A DNA stretch of 64,000 nucleotides from Schistosoma haematobium. Lineage: Eukaryota; Platyhelminthes; Trematoda; Strigeidida; Schistosomatidae. The position numbers and the translations under genes were made by a program. The stretch's first letter is position 1; each line of letters opens with the position of its first letter. The stretch covers positions 20,971,287 to 21,035,286 of the forward strand of contig NC_067195.1 of the NCBI RefSeq assembly GCF_000699445.3. The letters are read 5' to 3'. This document shows, piece by piece, positions 48,101 through 60,100 of this stretch. The notes under the pieces were generated by a model. The model did not search any database. It saw nothing but the letters and a program-made list of their open reading frames with translations, and was not told the origin of the DNA.

Positions 48101-51100
48101 TCCGGGTGACCGTGAGTTTGGCCACAAACGAAGGATGTCACGTAATGAAATTGAGCAAAGCCTGCGTAAGGACCGAGAAGCCTGCTGGTCGGAGCGTGCT
48201 AATGAGTTGGAAGCAGCGGCTGGATCTGGTAACCACCGGAAGTTCTTCCAACTCACCCGAGACACTGGCAGCAAGAAGTCTGGTGTGAGCGAAACAATCT
48301 GCGAGGAGGTGGGGATGTCAACCACTAATATCCATCGACATCTTGGACGAAGGGTAGTTCAACTGGCCTGCTGCTCCGGCAACATCGGTCAGACTGTCCT
48401 ACTCTCCATGGCCGGTGACAACTGATCCACCAAATGAGGAGGAAGTCTGCAAGGAACTCCAACTCTTGAGGCGCTACAAATCACCGGGCCCAGGTGACTT
48501 ACCTCCGGCTCTTTTTAAAGATTGTGGTGATTTTCTCACCAAGGAATTGACGACGTTGTTTACAAAGGTTTGGGAACTAGAGAGTGTACCAACGTCATGG
48601 AATGAGTCGATAGTTGTCTCTATCTTTAAAATGGGTTCACGTCGTTCCTGTAACAACTATCGGAGGATAAGTCTACTTCCGATTGCGTCCAAACTGTTGG
48701 CTGCCGTCATACTTTGTAGGTTGTTCAAAAACGCGAGGAAGATTGACTCGCGAGGAGCAGGCTGGGTTTCGTTCCGGTCGAGGATGTATTGATCATATCT
48801 TCACCCTCCACCAAATGTTAGAACACCGCCATACTTTTCAAAGGCCAACAATCGTAGTGTTTCTTGACATCAGGGCTGCCTTCGATTCGTTGGACAGGAC
48901 TGTTCTCTGGGATTGTTTATTGAAGAAGGGTGTGCCTGAGATGTTTATTAACATCTTATAGGCCCTATATACAAACACCTCAGGCAGAGTGAGGGCATAC
49001 AACCACCTCTCTCCATTGTTCCATTCGAGCAGTGGGGTTAGGCAGGGATGCCCAATCTCACCATTCCTCTTCAACTTTGCCATCGATAACATTCTGGAAA
49101 CAGTTCTGATGGATGTAAGTAATGGCGGCGTGGATCTGTTGCTTCGAGAAAGACTTCTCGACCTTGAGTATTCGCATGATAATGTTTTACTCTGCGATAA
49201 TGCCCAAGCCATGCAATCCGCACTTAATCAGTTGGCAATCAGTGTTCGTAGGTATGGTATGTGCTTTGCATCTTCGAAGTGCAAAGTACTTCTACAAGAC
49301 TGGCAGGATTCTAATCCTGTACTCACTCTGGATGGTGAGCAGATAGAAGTAGTCGAGAAGTTCGTGTATCTGGGTAGCTGCATAAGTGCTGGTGGTGGCG
49401 TGAGTGATGAGATCAATGCACGTATAGTGAAGGCTAGAGTGGCTTATGCCAATCTAGGCCATCTTTGGCGCCTTCGTGATGTCAGTCTGGCTGCAAAAGG
49501 TCGAATCTACAACGCGTCGGTGAGAGCAGTTCTGCTCTATGCTTGTGGAGCCTGGCCTCTCCGAGTTGAGGATGTTAGACGACTCTCTGTGTTTGATCAT
49601 CGTTGTCTCTGGAGGATTGCTGACATCCAGTGGTAGCACCATGTTAGTAATTCAGAGGTTCGGCGTCGTGTGTTCGGGCATGTTAGGATAGTCGGAAAAA
49701 TATACCAATAATTATTGTGTTAAGTCTACGGTGGCCTTGGACCTTAAATGTACATTTCTTATTGGTCGATGTTTACTTCACTTGTTAAATATTGTACAAA
49801 TGTTGTTTCCTACTTTATGGTACGATGTGGTTTGTTTGCTTGGTATATAAATAGAGTATGTTTGAAATACAATGATTCATAACTCAGAGGCTGTGACTTG
49901 TGTTCTTGACTCAACTGGCTAGGACAGACAGCGAAGCAGGGCCAATCAGGGCACTAGGTCGTCCCTTACGTGTATTACGTGTCACTGTCACAGAAGCGAT
50001 CGATATAAACGCTGCCTATCATAACCTGCAGTCACACCCGTTACAACAGGGCACAGGGACGATAATGCAATTGGTGTCACCATCTTGAAACACCGACTTC
50101 GGTGGCTAGGACATGTTCTACGAATGTCGTCCCAGAGAATTCCACGTCGTGCATTATTTGCCGACTCTGGGACTGGTTGGAAGAAGCGGTGAGGTGGTCA
50201 GTGTATAACATGATGTCGTGGTATGAAAGAAAGCTACAAAGGGCTAACTGGTGTTGGTCCTTCACAACTCCCTGGCTGGGGTCCGAGAGATGGTGCTACA
50301 CAGTGGCTAGAGACTTTATCAGATATGGCTCAGAATAGAAGCCAGTGGCGATCCTGCTGTAACCTTCTTTTACTTTCTTCATAAAAAAAGTGGTTGTGTC
50401 TTCCTTAAATGAAAGATTTCTTCTGATTGTACCTTTGCATTCCCCCATTTTTGCCGTTATTATTATTACACCACCTTACATCAATCTCTTCGTTATTATT
50501 CTCTCGTTTTTGTTCTTTACCTTCTCTTTAAATTCTCATTGTTTTGTGTGGCGCATATATATTTGGCGCATTCTTGTACCAATATTTATGTGTTCAAATA
50601 AAATAATAAATAATGTCCAATCCCTTTGATGAATAGATGTTTGACAAATACATTTGTGGGGTGGGGGGTTGGTAGAATTTCATTTACTGACCTGAGTTTC
50701 ATATAGACAACCATAAAAGTTAAGTGACTCATTCATATTGCAAATTAAATTTGTTAAGCACACTTAAACGTAAATGAATGTGAAAAAATATGTCTCATCG
50801 AGAATAAACCTTGATATGAGTACGTTTTGCATAAATGGGTCAGATGGGCGGTAAGTCCGACTAGAGAACACCATACAGTCTCTAAAAAATCGGAAAACAG
50901 ACTAATGTAGATCTTCCTGTCAACGTTTAAATTCTAGAGAATACAACTATGAAATGAAAAGTGCTACAAACTTGATGAAGCCTACAAACGCGAGTTCATA
51001 ATGCATGATATTTCAATTACGAACTAACCGAAAATTCTCCTACTTCATGCAGTGAAAATAATAACTGAATGAATAATCAAATTTAGTAACGATATTAATG

Positions 51101-54100
51101 AATAACTAGGCCTTATTTATTCTCAATGCACAACAATAAAACCATAAGCCTGGCTTACCTCATTGAGTTTCACATAGTTACGTGAATTTCGCATTGCATT
51201 CTATTTTTATCTACATTGCTAAGGTAAATGTTGTGGTACAGGATATATATATAATCGATTGTATAAAGACAAACACATCCGTGGATCCTCATACTCCAAC
51301 CGTATCTTTTTTGAACACCAATGGAACTTTTCAGATGAGCAAGAACTGGCAGCCAGCCAAAAATCAAAATAAATTAAAGGCCACAAACTGTGTGCGTTCA
51401 AATCACCTATAGCTGCAACTAACTTTCCAACTTCCACACATTTCAGAACGATGACTGTATGAGTCATTTCTAAAAGATACAACCATCGTCAGTTGGTTAC
51501 AATAGGTTTCATACACCTCTCATTCGCGCTAATGATGTTATTGCTATATAGCCAACTTTGCTTATCAGAAGCCGATAATATGTATTATCAGTAGTGATGC
51601 CTTTACATGAATTCGAGAAGTCGAACGTGTTTTCAGTTGAAAGTGATATGACGAGGTTAATGAAGGAAAATTAAATCAGTACGAAAATCAATAAGAATTG
51701 TACTGCAAATGCGACCACATAGCAATATATTGATTCATTAATATTCAATTTTCAGTAGATCAAATTATATGAACCAGAAAGTAAGTAAATCAGAGAAAGA
51801 GTGGTATACACAATATCAATTTCAAATTGAGTCCATGCTGAATTTCACTTCAGGGCTGGTGTGTGTCAACACGTGAACCAATAATATGGAGTCAAGTAGT
51901 TGAACGCGTCGACCACTTTACTTATCTCGGAAGTCGCACCAGCTCTGGTGGGTTGGTGTGTAACGAAATCATTGGCTGAGCGTCTGAAACACTAGTTGAT
52001 TCAGATTACCTGGTTGCGTGTCTATGCAATAACAGAGACCAGTGATTGGAGAATGAGTGACAGCTCAGAACCGATTACAATATCTCAGATGAATTCACGA
52101 TTTATCTTCTAGATCTCGAATCCCAGCATTGTTCCATACATGCCTTTTAATTGTTTATGTGTTAACTAACACACATAAAACCTTAAAACACTTAGGTATA
52201 TAATGTTTACTACAACATACACTTACTACCTACTTGACGCTAGTTCCAGTATGATTATGAGCATCATTTATTAATGCAGTTATCCTTCGAATACTTGATT
52301 ACTCTTGTTCTAAATGCACCCTCATGGTTGGATCTCATGAAACCCTATTGGTGACACATAACGTTCCCAACATATTTCGTATCAAGCTTCTTACATCCCG
52401 TTTTTTGAGTTCACTATTTAACGGGTCTAGTCCAAGAATAACATATGTGATTATCCCGGAGTACATTAAAATAAGAGTCAGATGGGTTACTACAGATGAT
52501 AAGCCCGACTAAAGAACATGATACAACCCATATCTCAACAAATTTTCAAGTAGACTTAGACACACAGATTACCCTACCAACGTTTTAACTCCTGAAATCA
52601 CAACTACAAACTTGACGTACGCTGAAAATCCGGTGTATTATACTGTCTCATGTCATCAGTGTACACAGTGTCGCCGAAGTAAGTATACAGGAAGTTGACA
52701 TCTTCATTCACTTGACCTCACCTAGCCATTATGTCGAGTCGACACAAAATAGCTATAGCATATTTGGAGCAGTGACACCAACTTATTGTGGTCTTGCCGG
52801 TATAGGTATGTACTAAGTCTGAAAGAAAAACAGGCAATTTCTGACTGGATACTTGTCAGTAGTCGATTATATGCTGTCTGTCTAAAAAGGTAAAGCAAAG
52901 AATCTGAAAAATAGGGACACGCTGTTCCTTCTTTGTTGTTTCAGCCCGTATGCAGTAAAAGATGAGCTTTGCAGGAGAATTTATGACCTCCATCAAAGCC
53001 AAGACGCTCAGATGTTGTAGTTGGTTTCAGCGCCTAAACTGGTAGGCTAAGTCAAGTGTCACGTGTACTCAATCACCGCCTACCTTGACAAGCGATGTTG
53101 TGTGGTGTAGTAGTTAGTTAAAACAAACTCAGGGGCGGCCGAACAAAAACATGGCATCAGTCTATGAAGTCATTGACAACTGGGCTGAGCTACGTTAACT
53201 GGTGTAGACTGCCTGTTTAGGGTCCACGTGATTATCCTAGACAATGGTAAGAAAATTGAATGATATGGCTCAAAATCGTTCGCAATGGTGTAGCTGTATC
53301 CATTCTCATTCTTCCCACAAATCCTGAACTTCTGGATTCCTTACAACATTTTTCACTTTTTAATTCACTAATTTATATTTTCTTCTCGGATTGCATCTTC
53401 GATGCCTAATCTCTTCTATTACCATTGGTACTGTTACTACCTACTACTATTTAAACGGCTACAAATACAGTAGTAACATCCACCAACAACCTAAATCAAA
53501 AGGCTAAGAAAGACTACTGAACTCTAGTGGCATCTACTGCATTAATAGACCCTCAAAAACTCAACTCCACGGACTTGAAAAGCAATGAAGAGAGATGACA
53601 ACTAAAACTTAGACTAACAAAACGTTTATCTAATCATCCTGAACAATGGCGAGCTACGAGAGCTAAACAGATAGCAAAGATAGTAGCGATATGTAACAGT
53701 AAACAACTATTCCTACATCTCAAGGAAATAGCTATTAAAATGGCAGCTGTTAAGGAAACTGTCTTAGATAAAAGACAGGATCATTATTCACTTTTGATCT
53801 GAGTGATTAGACCAAGAAGTTATGAATCGTTGCATTTTTGCACTGAATTTCACAAGATAAATCTAAATGGGTATGCTGTATAAGATTCCGTACTATTTAT
53901 TTGATATCCTAAAGGGAATAATCAATGCCTATGTGTTATAATATTTAGATTACTTCTTAAGATGCTCAGCGAATGTTTGACTTTAAACATTCTTCGTATT
54001 TCCCAAAAGTGGATATATTGTATAAATGTGAATAGATAGATAATAATCAATTACACTGAACATACTTGAGCTAAATCTTGTCCCGTAGCTGCAAACATTC

Positions 54101-57100
54101 CAGCAATAATATTTGCTGCATGTGCATTACATCCCATCATACCAGGACAACCGGCCATTGCAGATCCAATCCAATTTTTGGAATGAGTTAACCGAGCTAA
54201 TCGTTGTGCATTGGTATGTAACACTTGAGCCAGTACATCAGCTGATAGATGAGCTTCAGCAATAACAGATTTACCACGACCAAGAATTGTATTTATGGTA
54301 GCTGGCTTCTTATCTGTACACATATTTCCACTTAAAGAAATAACCTACATTGATTCACACATCAGTTAAAGAACAACATGGATGAATTAAATAGCGTACA
54401 AAGTAATCACAGAACAATTAATAATTTAAGATATCATACTCGAAACTATTATGACACAAATTGTACTATCAAATTACAGAGATAATCTCACGAGAAAAAA
54501 AACGATGGTTGACTCATTATCGCACTTATTTGAAAATCTAGTAATCCCATCAAATGATATACAGGTTTACGAGATTGTGTCAGTGTATCAAGGTTTCATT
54601 TTATACATATAGAAGTTAATAAACTAGAAACAAAAGTAATCATGAATAGGCAAATTCATTCTTCATCAATTACAATTCCTTACACTTAGAAGTTGCACTG
54701 TGACCACGTAAGCTATTATGCAAGTTTTAGAAGAGATGACAGAGAACTAGTTTATAGATCCATAACTGGTAATAGAAAGTATTCATCACAAATATATGCA
54801 ATATTTTATTTTTTTTAGTTGCTGTGTTAACTGTCTTTTAATACATATATACTATATTCTAACATAAATATGAGATTAAGATCTAGAGAACATAAAACTA
54901 TCGTTGGGGAAGTAAATTATAGAATTTCGTGCGGTAATATAATAGAATCAAACGTCGGTACGTATATGACATAGAACACCAAAATAATAAACCCACTTAC
55001 TTGCATATTACTGAAATATTTTTGTAGACAATGCAAAGCACTGTCAGTGGCTTTACTAACCATATTCATACCCATAGCATCACCTGTACGTGCAGCAAAT
55101 CGAATATGAATATATCGACCAGCCTGTACAAAAGGGAAAGAACTATAAATACTGACATGGAGACTTTTATTCAATACACGATAGTAATTGGATAAGGCCC
55201 AAATATGTAAATACGGTTCTATAGATAGGTATCTGTTTTGCTAAAGAAACTTAGTTGCTTGCAGCAATAATCTTAAACTCCGGTACAACAATGAATTTTC
55301 ACACTTAACTATAAATTTTTCTGTGTAATTATGTTGAAATTTGAGCTCCTTGGATATTTTAGAATGTCTGTTGAAATCACATGACGAGTGGACAGAATAT
55401 GAAAATGAATACAACCGAAAGTGATGTTGTACTTTCTTCAAATAAAAAAATAAGGATTAGTTTAAAGTGATAGGTCATAGTTGTAACAGATGGTTAGTTT
55501 ATTTTTAAGCATATGAACCAAAAATGTTTAGTAAACTAAAATCTAGCTTTCATCAGATGGAACACCAAATACTTTTGCGTGGTATGTTGTCTGAACTATC
55601 ATTAGGAAGTCATTATTTCTCACCATCGATACGTAATAATTTAGTCTCATCGGTCGCACAAACACTATATAACTAGTGTGGAACCGATCAACTTATGTTT
55701 AAACATATAGCAACACAAATGAGACATACAAAAATGTGAGCGCTAATACATGAGTAAAATGCATAGGTTTAGAGAGTTTTCATCATGGATTGACATCAAC
55801 TGAACGACAGCTAAAACCTCAGGATGAATGAAGAGTTTGTTCGACTTTTGGAGCCCTTCAAAAATTTCAACCATAATGTCATACAGGGGATTATTTAGTA
55901 TATCAAGAAATTTAAATAATGTGATGAGAAGACGTAATAATCAGTAGAAGAGATGATGATTTTATCAAATGTTTTGTATATAGAGAGTCAAAATGAACAG
56001 GAAGATATCTTAGCTTTCACAGTCACTGTCTAATCCGGTACAAATGTGGATTAATAAAGGACTTATTCAATAGGATCAGGCGTATTCATACTAGCGATAC
56101 TGTTGAGGGAGAAGTAAAGCTCTTAGCGGAAACATTGACGAGTAAAGGTTATTAATTAAAGTTAACGAAGCGTTAAAAAGGTAACAATGTGATGAGACAC
56201 CCGACAGTTTCGGCACCAAAAAAGTCTATACTACCCTACCATTCAGAGGTGACTTAAATAGTTTTACAATGAAACCAATAATTAAATTAGCTATCAGTAA
56301 GAAATTTTACGCGACCTAATTCATGACTATCGAAGAATCAAGGTCTATGCTTCACCAAAAACTCAAATAGAACTTAAGGGATTGTGTTCCATCCTAATGA
56401 ATCCATCAGTTTAAGTGCATGCGTGGAAAAGCATACATACGGAGGAGCAATCATGATCTGCAAGTAAGGGTGACTGAACATATACCTAAACGTTTGAAAA
56501 AAAACAAATGAATTTTAATGGCCAAATGAGATCACAGAATACACAAATATCTTCCTTCATTGCGGGACATTTGGTTGATACCGGTCATAGGATTGACATC
56601 AAGTCAGCCTTCGTAGATTTATGCAAAAGTGTTCAATAGCGTAGACTAAGGTTTATTGAATACTTGGCTATACGAAAACTGAAACCCCCCTTTATGCATT
56701 CAAAAAAATTTTCATACCCTTAACCCACCGTGATAATACTGATTTACAATCCATAGTGGTTTTCACATTCCGTACTTTATTATCTTTTTTCCTCTTATCT
56801 TTTAACTTGTCGAGTTGACCTTTAATTTTCCATATATAATGTTTTAACAAGCATATGTGTGATCAGGTGGTTTGAAATATATTACGCAAATATATCATAT
56901 AATTCTGACAACCTTTGACCTCTCATCGCGTTATCCAAATTTATCAAAGGGTGTGACTGTTTTAAATATTAGATCTAACTGAAGTGCATCAATTCCATTA
57001 ATATTAAAAGCAACACTTATGACAAAGTCAAACCAATAGCTGAAATGACGAATGTAAACCATATTTAAGGACATTAATGAATAGACGATGTGTTGAACAA

Positions 57101-60100
57101 ATCAACTAATGTCAGTATTTTTATATACTGTCTAAATCGAATGGAGTGTTCCGAACAATTATAAAACAACAAAATTTACTTTATCTAAATCCTGAATTAG
57201 TTGTAAAATACAATTAGAATTTAATAGTAAGCTACTTACCGGACAAGCAAAAACTGATAATAAGTTTACATGTGCGCTAGTTTTATCGAAAGCTGATTTT
57301 AAAATTTGGAATCCTTCATCTGAATCAATCCATGCAATACATTTCACTGAATCAATAATTGATGGAAACCAAACAACAGGTGCTCTTGTCATTTGATCTC
57401 TGAATATATAAAAAGATCAAGGGTTAGTTGTGTATAAACAAAAAAGTAGTAATTAAATAGAGTATAGAATCATTCTTCAGGAAATACATATTATATATGT
57501 GCGAATCATCTGTAGATTTTGAAAAACAAAACAGGAAACTTAATCTACTACGAGTATCAACAATAACAATATCGCAGTACTTAATTACGACGAAATTTTT
57601 ATGACTTGAGATGCGAATACATATCACATGCTAGACTCACCTATCAGAATTCCATTCATAAATTTTCCATCTCACATCTATTACTCTGCCTATAGAATAG
57701 CGTCATAGACTTAATCAATTATACGCTCTGACGTACACAGTTAATCCTGATGCAGTTTAAGCTACACTCCTGTCGGTCCGCTATACGTAAATTTTTCTCA
57801 ATTTCCTGTCCGAATTCAGCCGTCAGCTACTACTATATGTATACTTTAATCACCTGGCCCAACCAACCAGGATAGCCAAAAAAAGAAATCATAACATAGT
57901 CATGCCACAAGTGGAAGAGAATGAATCGAATAGTACATAATTATTTGGCAATAATTAAGGAACAGTAAAACATATAGAGACAGGTCGATTGGAAGTTTTC
58001 AATGACGGAAATATTGAAATGCAACGATGCGGTTATTTACTAATCATACAGTTAAAGCATAAATAATAATCTGTAAACTAGTACCAGAAGTTTCAACCTT
58101 TTCAGTACTCCTCCCATTATGACACAAGTAAGATGCGCCCGTCAATTTATAAATAATTATTTCAAAAAATGCCCTTGTATCTCATTAGTACTTTGAAAAT
58201 AGAACAGTTACAAATGATCTGATTAGCACTTGGTTTATCGAGTATTCACTCTAGAATAGCTTGTTAAATGTGTTTAAAATATATTTAGTGAATTCTTTTC
58301 AACAATATTCAATCAGAAAAAAGAATCCCGGATATTGGACTGAAATTTTGGCATAGGTTGCTACGCTAATTAAAAGTATTACAACAAGAAACAAAAAGAG
58401 GCAGAAAAAGATGAGTATGAAGTAGTAGAGATAACATGTACCAGTTGGTAATATCATGAATATCCATTTACTGGGTGGTTAAAACAGCCAATACGTATAT
58501 CTAACTGCTACTATAGTGAACAGAGACTCGGGTACGGTAGACCAATTTATTGTCATATGCAAAATTACAAAGTGCCTTCGTAAAATATGAAGATCATCCA
58601 TTGAATAGATCATTTGCACATATTCCTTCAGTTGTCTTTTACATAATTCATCATTGTTCTAATTGTATTGTTACTACAATTACTGTTAATTTTTCTTTCT
58701 GTTCTCTTCATTTCAATCTTTTGCTAGTAAACATTCCACTTTCTATTCCTAGTACACACTACTTATACTGTCCGTGTAAGAAGCGCATACCATACCATCT
58801 AACGCGAAGTTTGATGTTGGTTAGACTGGAAATAGTTTGAAAAATAGTTAAGGGCAGGTAGATCATTGTTATTATTATTTATGGCTTTGTTCAATACTAT
58901 ATGCTCAGTACAACAAGCTGTTGATTTGAGACGTAACACAGATTTCACGGTTAGCGTTTGCGAGACAAATGAAAATGATGACTCGATACTATAGTTAGAA
59001 TCGAGATGTACCAAACTGTTAGCTTTCTATAAACCTTATTAAATCCCTTTTTGCTGGAGTTGACCCAAATCAATGCAATCTTAATCTCTCTTGGAGTTGT
59101 TCACAATGTGTAATGTGGTAACGTCACGTGATTCACGCCTATTTCTATTGGTTATTTTGTGTTACGAATTATTGGATACACTATAATGTTTGCTGACTTC
59201 ACTGTCTTTTCTAGAAGCGTAAAAGCTCTTTTGCAACTTTACCCTTTCCTCTTATTTGAGTGTAGTTATGCTTGCTGATACTTTGTTATATATAGGTCGT
59301 CAGTCTATCTATTCAATTTAGAACTAGCATCGTAGTATTAGGAGCATTGTCTATCTATTCTCATTCTAGACCCAACCAAATTGTAAAGACACCTTCAACT
59401 AATTTACTTACGTTTGTCAATCACTACTTATGGTACCAATCTTTTCATTTGTGTAGATGAGACTAACTGAGTCACATATGATTAATATGAAGAAACCAGT
59501 TTGTCAAATAGAGTAGGAAAGAAAATAAGTACAATTACTTCAAAAGAGTTTACCCCATAGATCACAGAAATTTAGATAATAATTAAGCCGTTCGTACTAA
59601 TATTCAAAGACTGTAAAAAGTAGGTGTGAGGTGATGGCTTAGTTGTTTGACAACTTCATTATCGACCATTCGATTATATATTCAAAATCACTGCATTTGT
59701 TTCTATCAAACGACAGACACTTATCAACCTGTACTATACATGGATAGCCTAAAGCCCCCAAATGCCCTGATACGGCCAAGGTTGGGGAGAGTTAGCTCTC
59801 CCTCTCCAAACGCTCTTATATGACTATGCGTATACAGCCACTGATTGGGAAGTCCTACTCACTGCCTTCTCGTGGCAGGGTTGTCGTTTACGAAATTGAG
59901 AGGAAGAAAAGCGATTGTCTGGCACTTTAACCGGGTTGATGAGCACGGAGGTTCCACCTAAGGGTGTTGGAAAACCCTGATTCCCAAATAATAGCGCACA
60001 TGGGCTCCAGGGAACAAATGGCGTATGAACCTATTGTTGGTCACCGGTTACCATGGGACTGCATCTCCTTCCGTTGCTCCACTGCCGTGTGGATTAAGTC

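Noticed and set aside
59937..59965. GTTGATGAGCACGG as a hammerhead core
   Set aside because: The core begins wrongly, and no GAAAC strand follows.
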